Of a stretch of DNA of 64,000 bases, positions 17,670-26,600 are shown in pieces. The DNA comes from Oxalobacteraceae bacterium (GTDB lineage: Bacteria; Pseudomonadota; Gammaproteobacteria; Burkholderiales; Burkholderiaceae_D). The stretch spans positions 124,001 to 188,000 of the forward strand of contig CANCDR010000001.1 of assembly GCA_947374865.1 (NCBI GenBank). Reading direction: 5' to 3'. Below the pieces are notes generated by a model. The model did not search any database. It had not been told where the DNA came from and worked only from the letters and a program-made list of their open reading frames with translations. Position 1 is the first letter of the stretch, and every line of letters starts with the position of its first letter. The position numbers and the translations under genes are program-made.

Positions 17670-18959
17670 ATGTCGATGGCACCGCAGTTCGCCTTGGTGG
17701 ATGTAAACAATTTTTATGTCTCCTGCGAGCGGGTATTTCAGCCGCGTCTGGAGCGGGTGCCGCTGGTCGTCTTATCGAATAACGATGGCTGCGCCGTCGC
17801 CCGCAGTAACGAAGTCAAGGCGCTGGGCGTCAAGATGGGCACGCCCTGGTTCAAGATGAAAGAGCTGGCCATTGAGCACGGCATCCGCGCACTGTCCTCA
17901 AATTACACCTTATATGGCGACATGAGTAATCGCGTCGCGACCATCCTGCGCGACTTCGCCCCCGAGATTGAGGTCTACAGCATCGACGAAAGTTTTTTGC
18001 GTATTGAAACGGTGGCGCATCTGTATGGCGGCGCACCGGCCATGGGGCAGATCATGCGTGAACGGATCGCGCAATGGACTGGCTTGCCGGTCTGCGTGGG
18101 CTGCGGTCCGACCAAGACCTTAGCCAAGCTGGCCAATCATCTGGCGAAAAAAAACCCCGTCTTCGATGGGGTGTGCGATCTGCATGCGCTGTCGCGGCAG
18201 GAGCGTTTGCAGTGGATGCATCAGCTAGAGGTGGGCGAAGTATGGGGTGTGGGGCGGCGCATCCACGCTCGTCTGCAGGCGATGAATATTGAGACCGTAC
18301 TCGATCTGCGCAACGCGCGTCCGGCCGACATAAGGGCCCAGTTCGGCGTTGTCATGGAACGTACCTGCAATGAACTACGCGGCATTTCCTGCCTTGATCT
18401 GGAAGACATCGCACCGCCCAAACAGCAAATCATGAGTTCGCGTAGTTTTGGCGCTGCAGTCACGTCGCTCGCCGAACTACGCGAAGCCGTATCGACCCAC
18501 GTCGGCAGCGCTGCTGAAAAATTACGCACACAGGGCTCCGTGGCTGCGGCGGTGCATGTGTTTGTCCAGACCAATCGTTTCAAAAACGACGAGCCGCAAT
18601 ATAACGCCGGCTTACTCGTGCCGCTAGCCGACGTCAGCGACGACACCCTGGCTCTGACCGAGTCGGCCCTGCTGGGTCTGAATCTGCTCTTCAAACCCGG
18701 CTATCGCTACAAAAAAACCGGCATCATGCTGACCCTCTTATCCGACAAAACAGCCCGTCAAGGAACCCTGTTTGACGACCCGGCAGCCCGCGCCCGATCC
18801 AGCAACTTAATGGCCGCCATGGACACCCTCAACCGCCAATACGGTCGCCACACCCTACGCACCGGCGCCACCGGCACCACCCAACGCTGGGCTATGCGCG
18901 CGGAAAATCGCTCCCCACGATTCACCACCCAATGGAACGAATTACCAGAGGCGCACTAA
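17670..18959 (+). CDS. umuC: UmuC, catalytic subunit of DNA polymerase V
   Basis: Y-family translesion polymerase (429 aa; E. coli UmuC 422). It begins [19 protein letters not shown], which carries the first metal-binding Asp and the steric-gate region, and [18 protein letters not shown] follows. The palm motif YSIDESFL carries the second acidic pair. The thumb HhH motif VWGVGRRI and the UmuC-specific C-terminal region are present, so the protein looks complete. It is transcribed with umuD under a LexA box; expression would raise mutation rates during DNA damage. A long palindrome begins 7 bp after the stop. Confidence 0.95.
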   Translation: MSMAPQFALVDVNNFYVSCERVFQPRLERVPLVVLSNNDGCAVARSNEVKALGVKMGTPWFKMKELAIEHGIRALSSNYTLYGDMSNRVATILRDFAPEIEVYSIDESFLRIETVAHLYGGAPAMGQIMRERIAQWTGLPVCVGCGPTKTLAKLANHLAKKNPVFDGVCDLHALSRQERLQWMHQLEVGEVWGVGRRIHARLQAMNIETVLDLRNARPADIRAQFGVVMERTCNELRGISCLDLEDIAPPKQQIMSSRSFGAAVTSLAELREAVSTHVGSAAEKLRTQGSVAAAVHVFVQTNRFKNDEPQYNAGLLVPLADVSDDTLALTESALLGLNLLFKPGYRYKKTGIMLTLLSDKTARQGTLFDDPAARARSSNLMAAMDTLNRQYGRHTLRTGATGTTQRWAMRAENRSPRFTTQWNELPEAH

Positions 18960-18965
18960 AAAACC

Positions 18966-19063
18966 CTGGGGTCAGGTCTTGACATGACAGTTTTCAAAAA
19001 ATGAAATCGAAAAAAGGCCTGAAGTCGAGTGTTAAAAACTGTCATGTCAAGACCTGACCCCAG
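18966..19063. repeat. REP/BIME-like palindrome, family A
   Basis: A perfect 29-bp inverted repeat: 18966-18994 pairs with 19035-19063 around a 40-nt loop. The outer core is CTGGGGTCAGGTCTTGACAT. The same 21-base core occurs in inverted form at 23585-23648, and a decayed piece lies at 22304-22327. Form, length and intergenic position match REP-type elements mobilised by Y1 (RAYT) transposases. No transposase gene is in the window. It may also end umuDC transcription. Confidence 0.8.
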
Positions 19064-19106
19064 CATTTATAATATTGCTTGATAAAATTTACTCTGGCTA
19101 TCGATC

Positions 19107-22100
19107 TTGTCCTCGCCTACTTCTACTGCGGCTGTTAGTAATGTCACCCCGGCTAATCTGACCTGGATCGATGCGCTGCTGGCGGGCGTTAAATGGGTTG
19201 GTGGCGCTGGGCTCGATATCAGTGTTAGCTACCCTTGGACTAGTTATGGCACCGCCGTTTTTTCGGGGGCACGTAGTGTCAATAGCTATTCTAGCCTGTA
19301 TGAAAATACGGCGCCCTACCACTTTGGCCTGGATGCAGAGCAGCAGGCCTCGGCGCGTAACGCCTTGCAGGCCTGGGCTAATGTCGCCAATATCCGCTTT
19401 ACTGAAATCCCCGAAACCTCGACGACGGTCGGTGATATCCGCCTGGCCTGGACTTCCGCCAATACCTCCACGCCGACCGGTACCGCTGCCTGGGGCTGGG
19501 CTAATTATCCGCAAGCCAATGCCCCGGCAGGCGGTGACATCTGGCTGGCCTCCACCGCCAAAGGCCTGACGTCGACTGACTGGACTGTCGGCAGCTATAA
19601 CTACGAAGCGCTGATGCATGAAATCGGTCACGCTCTGGGCTTGAAGCATCCGTTTGAAGGCAGCGACGTTTTGCCGGATGCGCAAAATAGCCGGCTTTAC
19701 TCGCTGATGGCGTATCAGGATCCGCCTAATAATCTATTTGTGCGGCTCATGCATAACGCTGATGGCACGGTGTACTGGCAATCGTTTGGCGTGAATCCGG
19801 ATACGCCCATGCTGTATGACGTGGCGGCGATGCAGTATCTGTATGGCGCCAATACCAGTTACAACGCCAGCAATACCACCTATACCTTTGATCCGGCGAG
19901 CCCGTTTTTCCGCACCATCTGGGACGGCGGCGGGGTTGATACCATTTCTGTCGCCAATTTTTCCAAAGCCTGCGTCATCGATTTACAGCAAGGGCATTTT
20001 TCTTCCATCACAATCACCTCGGATGCGACCGCGGGCTATACCTGGGCCAGTCCACCGCCAGTACCGACCTACACCGGCGCTAATAATCTGGCGATTGCTT
20101 TTGGCTGCGTGATCGAAGATGCGATCGGCGGCAGCGGTAACGATACGCTCATCGGTAACGATGGACAGAATACGCTCGATGGCGGCGCCGGCAATGACAC
20201 CCTGTACGGCGGCGGCGGCACGGATACGGCGGTATTTCACAGCAGCTTTGCCTCGGCCACGATCACGTATTCATCCAGTAAAAACAGTTTCGTTGTCAGC
20301 GATAGCAAGGATGGCGCAGATACCCTGTTTGGCATCACGTATTTTCAGTTTGATGACCAATTGGTACTGGCATCTGACTATGTTACTGCTGCCGACACAA
20401 CACCGCCGACGGTGCTCAGTTTTAGTCCCAAGAGCGGGGCCAACAATGTGGGCACTGCGGCCAGCATCGTGATCAACTTTAGTGAGGCGATTACATTTGG
20501 CAGCGGCAGCATCGGACTGTGGAATACCACGACTGGTCAGATGACAGAAAACTTCGATGTCAGCACCAGCAGTCGGCTCTCGATAGCCGGCAGCACGCTC
20601 ACGATCGCACCGTCCACCCAGCTGGCAAATGGGTCGAGTTACAACGTGCGCATCGACGCGGCTGACATCCGTGATTTGGCTGGCAATGCCTTTGCCGGCA
20701 CCAGTAACTACAGTTTTAACACCATCGCGGCCGCGCTGCCCGGCACGATTTTTAGTATCAAAGGTCCCAACAGCGTTGACGAAGGCCAAACGGCCACTTT
20801 TACCGTCAGCGTCAACGGCGCTGTCACCAGCCCGACGACGATTTATTTTTCTACGCTGGCCGGAACCGCCAGCACCGGCGCGGGTGACTACGCGGGATTT
20901 TCGGATCGGGCGATTACCTTCTCGCCAGGCGGGCCGACCAGCCAAACCGTGACAGTACCGACCCTGCTCGACAATCTGGTCGAAGGCGATGAATATTTTC
21001 GCGCGGTGCTGTACAAGACCATCGGTGAATTTGAAACCAGCACCTTCATCGCCACCAGCAATTACGTCACGCTAGTCGACAAAACCGCCAGCGACGTGAG
21101 TCCGCCGCTCGTCACCAGCTTTAATCCCGTATCGGGCACATCGGGCATTGCAACGAACACCAACATCACCGTCAATTTTAGCGAAGCGATCACGCGCGGC
21201 AGCGGCAATATCGTCATCAAGGATCTCGCCGGCAAAGTCTTCACCAGCATCGACGCCGCCACCAGCGGTAACCTGACCATCGCTGGCAACGCCCTGATCA
21301 TCAATCCCATCGCTGATCTGCTGGCCGGCACGACCTACACGGTGGAATTTGCGCCAGGCAGCATTAAGGATTTATCCGGCAATGCATACCAGCCCACCAC
21401 GACGGAAAAATTTACTACCTTTGCAAGCAGCTTAACGCTCACCGGTACCACCGGCAATGATGTATTACTGGGTGGCGGCGGCAACGATAGTCTCGCCGGT
21501 TTAGCAGGCAATGACAGTCTCACCGGCGGCGCGGGCAACGATGTTCTCGACGGCGGCAGCGGTATCGACGTGGCCGTTTATAGCGGCAAGCTGAGTAGCT
21601 ACAGTATCAGCAAAACCGCCACCGGCTATAGCGTGAGCGACAAGACTGGCGCGGATGGGATTGATCAGCTGAGCAATATCGAATCACTCAAATTTACCGA
21701 CTACAGCGTTAATCTCACGATTCAGGCCACGGCAGCGGCAGCACCGGCAGCGGACGTGCGTCATCTGGTCGAACTCTATATCGCGTTTTTTAACCGCACA
21801 CCGGATGCGGACGGGCTGGCTTACTGGATTAACCGGATGGCGGCAGGCACATCGTTGCAGGAAGTCGTCAATACCTTCTACGACATCGGCATCCAGTACA
21901 CGCGCTACACCGGCATGTCGGCCAACATGTCGAATGCCGACTTCATCAATCTGATTTATAAAAATGAACTGGGTCGCAGCGCCGGCGCAGACGCGGCGGG
22001 CCTGCAATTCTGGTCCGATAAATTAAGTAGCGGCCAGCTCGCGCGCGCCGGCCTGGTGCTCTCCATCCTGGATGTCGCGCATTCCTACAAAGGCGACCCC

Positions 22101-22298
22101 AACGTAGGCTATGTCGCCGATTTACTCGATAACAAAATCGCCATCGGCAAAACCTTCGCCATCGACATGGGCCTAGGCTACGCCGACGCCGATACCGCCA
22201 TCGCTAACGGCCTGGCCATCGCCGGCGCAATAACGTCCACCGACACCAGCCAGGCACTCAAACTGATCGGGATTGCAGCGGCGGATCTGCATTTGTAA
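19107..22298 (+). CDS. Secreted M10-type metalloprotease, RTX and DUF4214
   Basis: 1,063-aa protein. The N-terminal catalytic domain has the zinc motif HEIGHALGLKH (His171, His175, His181) and SLMAYQDP, which supplies the Met-turn, as in serralysins of family M10. Calcium-binding RTX nonapeptides follow (GGSGNDTLIGNDGQ, GGAGNDTLYGGGG, about residues 340-375). Next come an SbsA-type Ig-like domain (about 430-545), a Calx-beta-like domain (about 548-655), a second Ig-like domain, a second RTX block (GGGGNDSLAGLAGNDSL) and a C-terminal DUF4214 domain (VRHLVELYIAFFNRTPDADGLAYWINRM). There is no signal peptide, so type I secretion is expected, but no exporter is encoded nearby. The start is a TTG with no clear ribosome-binding site and is uncertain. 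Confidence 0.88.
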   Translation: MSSPTSTAAVSNVTPANLTWIDALLAGVKWVGGAGLDISVSYPWTSYGTAVFSGARSVNSYSSLYENTAPYHFGLDAEQQASARNALQAWANVANIRFTEIPETSTTVGDIRLAWTSANTSTPTGTAAWGWANYPQANAPAGGDIWLASTAKGLTSTDWTVGSYNYEALMHEIGHALGLKHPFEGSDVLPDAQNSRLYSLMAYQDPPNNLFVRLMHNADGTVYWQSFGVNPDTPMLYDVAAMQYLYGANTSYNASNTTYTFDPASPFFRTIWDGGGVDTISVANFSKACVIDLQQGHFSSITITSDATAGYTWASPPPVPTYTGANNLAIAFGCVIEDAIGGSGNDTLIGNDGQNTLDGGAGNDTLYGGGGTDTAVFHSSFASATITYSSSKNSFVVSDSKDGADTLFGITYFQFDDQLVLASDYVTAADTTPPTVLSFSPKSGANNVGTAASIVINFSEAITFGSGSIGLWNTTTGQMTENFDVSTSSRLSIAGSTLTIAPSTQLANGSSYNVRIDAADIRDLAGNAFAGTSNYSFNTIAAALPGTIFSIKGPNSVDEGQTATFTVSVNGAVTSPTTIYFSTLAGTASTGAGDYAGFSDRAITFSPGGPTSQTVTVPTLLDNLVEGDEYFRAVLYKTIGEFETSTFIATSNYVTLVDKTASDVSPPLVTSFNPVSGTSGIATNTNITVNFSEAITRGSGNIVIKDLAGKVFTSIDAATSGNLTIAGNALIINPIADLLAGTTYTVEFAPGSIKDLSGNAYQPTTTEKFTTFASSLTLTGTTGNDVLLGGGGNDSLAGLAGNDSLTGGAGNDVLDGGSGIDVAVYSGKLSSYSISKTATGYSVSDKTGADGIDQLSNIESLKFTDYSVNLTIQATAAAAPAADVRHLVELYIAFFNRTPDADGLAYWINRMAAGTSLQEVVNTFYDIGIQYTRYTGMSANMSNADFINLIYKNELGRSAGADAAGLQFWSDKLSSGQLARAGLVLSILDVAHSYKGDPNVGYVADLLDNKIAIGKTFAIDMGLGYADADTAIANGLAIAGAITSTDTSQALKLIGIAAADLHL

Positions 22299-22303
22299 AT
22301 TCG

Positions 22304-22327
22304 TGGGGTCAGGTTGAGCTGATCCCA
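22304..22327. repeat. Decayed family A REP hairpin
   Basis: TGGGGTCAG at 22304-22312 faces CTGATCCCA at 22319-22327 (one mismatch, 6-nt loop). It shares the outer core of the palindromes at 18966 and 23585 but lacks their inner part. It lies between two convergent stops and could act as a shared terminator hairpin. Confidence 0.55.
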
Positions 22328-23415
22328 GCACTACCGAACACATCCGCAAGCTGGTGCGCATCAATTGCGCTATCGATCCATGCTTCGATCTGCTCTACAG
22401 ATGCAGTAGCGATTTGGTCGGTGATGCTGGAAGGAATGGCACCAAAACGTTTTGATAGCAGCCGCTGCAGAGCAAGGGCTTCTCCCTCCTGACGTCCCTC
22501 CTGACGTCCTTCCTGACGTCCTTCCTGACGTCCCTCCTGACGTCCCTCCTGACGTCCTTCCTGACGTCCCTCCTGACGTCCTTCCTGACGTCCTTCCTGA
22601 ATGCCTACCTGACGTCCCTCTTGAAGCCCCTTCTGCCATCCCTTGTCCGTATATTCATCGAACCAACTCTTGATATTTTCGCTGAGCATAGAGCGTACCT
22701 CCTGTAACTCGTTTATACCATCGATGTCTGCGTCAGGCAGTTGGGTGCGTAGCAAACGTTTGATCCAGATCGCAAACGCACGCCGTAATGAACGTTGGTC
22801 TTCCTCTTTGAGCCATTCTATCAAAGCATCCACAACATTGCGTACATCATCCAATCCCCGTTGCGTTTCAAGCCGAAACAACGCGGCGACCAAATTACGC
22901 AAAGGGTTCAGGACATCGGCACCATACTGTCCTTCATCGAGCAACAAATAGCGACAACGCGGAACGTAAGATTCCAGTCCTGCCGGCGGTGTCGTCACCA
23001 ATTCTTCCATGAGCACCGGTGCCGTCCAGCGTGGTACGCCGTTATACAAGACAATAGGTAATACGGGAGGCAATTTGCCATCTGCAGCAAATTCTTTCCG
23101 CTTGGCTAAGTCCTGATATAGCAGCCCCACGTAGACCATCATGCGTAGCGCCATGAGCGGATCGGTTGATGACTGAAATTCCAGCAGCAAATAGACGTAG
23201 AGCCAACGGTCATTGATGCGAATTTTCCAGACCAGATCGTCGTGTCTTTGTGCGGGTTCACCGGACTGCGTAACGTAGCTACCGTTCACCCGTGTCAATG
23301 ACGAAAAATCGGCATTATTTAGCCATTCTCCTTGAACGAACCCGGTGAGCAAATCACGCACCATCTCGGGATGCGAAAACAGCAGCTTGTAGCCAGAATC
23401 GTGATCTTTTGCCAT
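22309..23415 (-). CDS. Rpn-family PD-(D/E)XK nuclease
   Basis: 368-aa protein of the Rpn/YhgA-like group (recombination-promoting nuclease, putative transposase). The N-terminal HDSGYKLLFSHPEMVRDLLTGFV is typical, followed by the nuclease core HDDLVWKIRI...WLYVYLLLEFQSSTDPLMALRM, which has the D and E-x-Q residues of the PD-(D/E)XK fold. E. coli RpnA is a calcium-stimulated DNA endonuclease. Residues about 265-315 are a run of QEGR units from a 12-bp minisatellite. The tail (EALALQRLLSKRFGAIPSSI...ADVF) resembles DUF4351. The ATG at 23415 is preferred to the TTG before it. The stop codon lies inside a decayed REP hairpin. Confidence 0.85.
   Translation of the reverse strand: MAKDHDSGYKLLFSHPEMVRDLLTGFVQGEWLNNADFSSLTRVNGSYVTQSGEPAQRHDDLVWKIRINDRWLYVYLLLEFQSSTDPLMALRMMVYVGLLYQDLAKRKEFAADGKLPPVLPIVLYNGVPRWTAPVLMEELVTTPPAGLESYVPRCRYLLLDEGQYGADVLNPLRNLVAALFRLETQRGLDDVRNVVDALIEWLKEEDQRSLRRAFAIWIKRLLRTQLPDADIDGINELQEVRSMLSENIKSWFDEYTDKGWQKGLQEGRQVGIQEGRQEGRQEGRQEGRQEGRQEGRQEGRQEGRQEGRQEGEALALQRLLSKRFGAIPSSITDQIATASVEQIEAWIDSAIDAHQLADVFGSAGISST
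22486..22620. repeat. 12-bp coding minisatellite (QEGR)n
   Basis: About nine head-to-tail copies of TGACGTCCYTCC plus one separated copy, in frame with the Rpn-family gene, encode RQEG units on the minus strand. Copies differ only at one C/T position, so the array looks young and copy number is likely to vary between strains. Confidence 0.9.
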
Positions 23416-23584
23416 CAAAGTATTCTAGCCGCTGGCTCGAGATGGCTGACAATTTGTGATGAAAATGTCAGCAAAATACAACCGTACCTACTAGAAACGC
23501 GGATCAGTAAGGCCTGCTATTTTTACTTTGATAAATGGTGTTGCTAAAAATTTTAAGTAGTGGATGTCCCAGCTTTTCTTGGCG

Positions 23585-23648
23585 TGGGGTCAGGTCTTGA
23601 CATGCCACATTTCACTATCGAAATATGGCATGTCAAGACCTGACCCCA
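23585..23648. repeat. REP/BIME-like palindrome, family A
   Basis: A perfect 23-bp inverted repeat (23585-23607 with 23626-23648). After one mismatch the stem continues for five more pairs to a 6-nt loop. The core TGGGGTCAGGTCTTGACATG is identical to that of the element at 18966-19063, but the inner part differs. It begins 7 bp beyond the stop of the giant-protein gene and can fold as its terminator. Confidence 0.8.
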
Positions 23649-23654
23649 GAAGTT

Positions 23655-26600
23655 TTAACTGTGTGTGAAAATTAAATATTGTCCTCCAACGATGGCAATG
23701 CTGTCGTTGACACCTAAACCAATGATGTGGCTAGGGACGATTGTGCCGGTCAAAGTACTTGCAGATAAAATGGTGTAGGTGCCCGCATCAGGCGCGTTCA
23801 AATACGCTAAATCAACGATCAGGTTCGTCACATCGACTGTGCCGGTAATGATAAGCTCGTCTGTAGTTTTACCATCAATGTCAATATGCAGTGTCCCGTC
23901 TGCGCTAAAATTCACATTGCCGTTGACATTGAGCGTACCCACCGCCCCCACGCTTGCGCCTGGCGATAGGATGCCTGAATCAGTCACCGCCCCCTTGATC
24001 GAACCAATGCCTCCCAAGGTGGCGCCGGCGCTGACAGTAACAGCACTGGTTCCGGTCGGTGCGCCATTTACCAATAACGTACCTGCACTGACGAGCGTCG
24101 CGCCGGTGTAGGTATTTTCACCAGTCAAAGTCCATGTCCCGGTTCCTTGCTTCGTCACTGGCCCGCTATCAGTGCCAATGATGCTTGCCAAACTGCTGCC
24201 CGTAGCATTGCCACCCAATGTGAGGCCGAAACCATTTCCGGTGATGATGCCGGTATTCGACAGGACAATGTCGCCGCTGGCGGCGACAATACTACTAGCG
24301 CTACCCAATGTGATTAAACCGTTATATGAAGCGCTGGTTGCTAAACTATTCGTCAGCGCACCGCCACTCGAAATACCTGTACCGTTCAAGGTGAGTGCTT
24401 CGGCCGTTAAGAGACTAAATCCATTGAGATCGAGTACCGCTCCCGATGCTACGGTAGTGCCATTTGCGCTAGTACCCAATGGCGAATTGGCCCCGCTATC
24501 GGCAGCACCCAGCTTGAGCGTGCCAGCGCTAATGGTCGTTACACCAGTGAAGGTATTCTCACCGGCGAGAGTCAGCGTACCGGTACCGTTCTTAGCCAGC
24601 GTCATGAGCGACCCAAAAATTCTGCCACTGAGAACCATGTCACCCGCGCCCTGCACTCTTAGGCTGGCTGCAACAGTCGGTTCTGCTGGAGTAATGTTGC
24701 CGCTCAAAGTTAGTGCTTGGCCAGTGACGGTATTTTCGAGTACACCAGCCGCAGAGCCTGTAGTCGTGTTGGCGATTTGAATCGAACGATCGCTAGTACC
24801 ACCGCTTTCACCGGTGAAACGCATTGTTCCCGTGGAGCTCGGCTGACCGAGAATAATATTGGCTCCGGCGCCAATGGAGGAATTAACCCCAGCATTAGCG
24901 ATCGTGCCAAATTCAAGAGTTCCCAATAGGATATTCGTGTCACCTGTATAGGTATTATTTGCTGAGGCGATGGTCCAGGTAGATTGATCGGTTTTGAGGA
25001 GCGCGCCACTACCCAGATTGATCGTACTGTTGATCGTTCCTGTAGCTGAGCCTCGCAAGGTCAAACTGAGACCGTTAGCATCAATGGTGTTACCACTGTT
25101 CGCACCGATTGTGAGAGTCCCCGCATCGACTATAAACATGGCTCCTACAGTCGTAACGTTGCCTGAGCCGTCAATAATGATATTGCCATTCCAGGCTGCG
25201 TTACCATTGGTGTTATTGGCATATAACGCTGAGCGTTGGCCTCCAGTTGTGTTAAGCGTCAGGGTTTCGCCCGTCACTGTAATGCCATTGGCTAATTGCA
25301 GTCGGGTGCTTCCTACGGCTGATGATGCCTGAGTACCGTTAACTGTCGTCCCACCAGCTGTGCTACCCAAAGCGTTGTTATGGCCAACGACCAGCGTGGG
25401 GGTCGACCCAGTAGTACCGCCACTCACGGTGGTGAGACCGCTGTAATTATTGTTGCCGGAAAGCGTCAGTGTGCCTGTACCGGTTTTAGTAATACCGCCA
25501 CTTCCACTGATGATGCCTGCAAAGCTTGTCGATCTATTATTACCACCCGTCGTCAAAACAAAGTTATTGAGTACGACACTACCGCCCAATACCCCCCCGC
25601 CACTAAGTGAACCAATCGTCTCATTCGCCTGGAGTGACAAGTATGTGTTTGCGGCGTTACTCATGACCACTGGACCCGTGTCGGCAATCGCCGACCCTCC
25701 CGACAAACTAAGTGTACCCCCGCTAATCGTGGTGGTGCCGGTGTAGGTGTTCGTACCGGTAAGTGCCATCAGCCCGGTACCCAACTTTGTAATGCCAACA
25801 ACGGCCCCACTGATTTGCGTGATCGCCGCGGACACCAGCAGATCGGTGGCCGCCGTGCCGTCGTCGACCGTAAAGTTCACATCGGTAAGGCTGTTATCAC
25901 CGCGTAATTCAACTCGACCGGCGATCGTGGAGGTTGTGTTGCTGGCGTTTGTGAACACCGCAATGGGCACGCTGGCGGCATTCTGACCGAAAGAAAACTT
26001 TGAAGTCGTCGTGTTGCTGCTCGTACCGCCATTCGTTTGCATCGTACCGCCAGTTAGACTGTAGGTGATACCCCAGCCCTGATTGCCAGCGGCCGTCGAA
26101 GTCAGTGTGCCGCCGATGATGTTGATGTTGTCGACTTTGAAACCCTGAGTGTAACCAAGTGCATCGACGCTTGAGGCGAGAAGTGTCGCCCCGGAGTTAA
26201 TGGTGACGACACCTCTGATCGCGCCTGCGGACCCGCCATTGTTCAGCGATAAGGTGCCACCATTGACTTGCGTACCGCCAGTGTAAGTATTGAAACGGGT
26301 GAGCGTCAAAGTTCCCGCACCTAACTTAGTCATTGTGCCGCCAATGCTGCTTAGTGCTGCAGCAAAGGTGACATTCTGGCCATTAGTGTCAATACTAATA
26401 GCTTGATTTGCGGCAGTACTAAAGCGGTCAGAATAGTCAGTCGCGTTTGATGATGAATACTGCAAGGTGCCGCCACCAAAGGTAATGCTATTGGCAGCGG
26501 TGGCAGGTTTTCCCAGGGGGCCTGATGTATTGGCAGTTTCTGCCGAGCCGAGGTTCAATATCCCGCCATTGATGTTTGTTACGCCGGTGTAAGTATTCGC

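Noticed and set aside
22486..22620. Short tandem repeats as a possible CRISPR array
   Set aside because: Units are contiguous 12-mers without spacers and are in frame within a clear Rpn-family gene; no cas genes are nearby.
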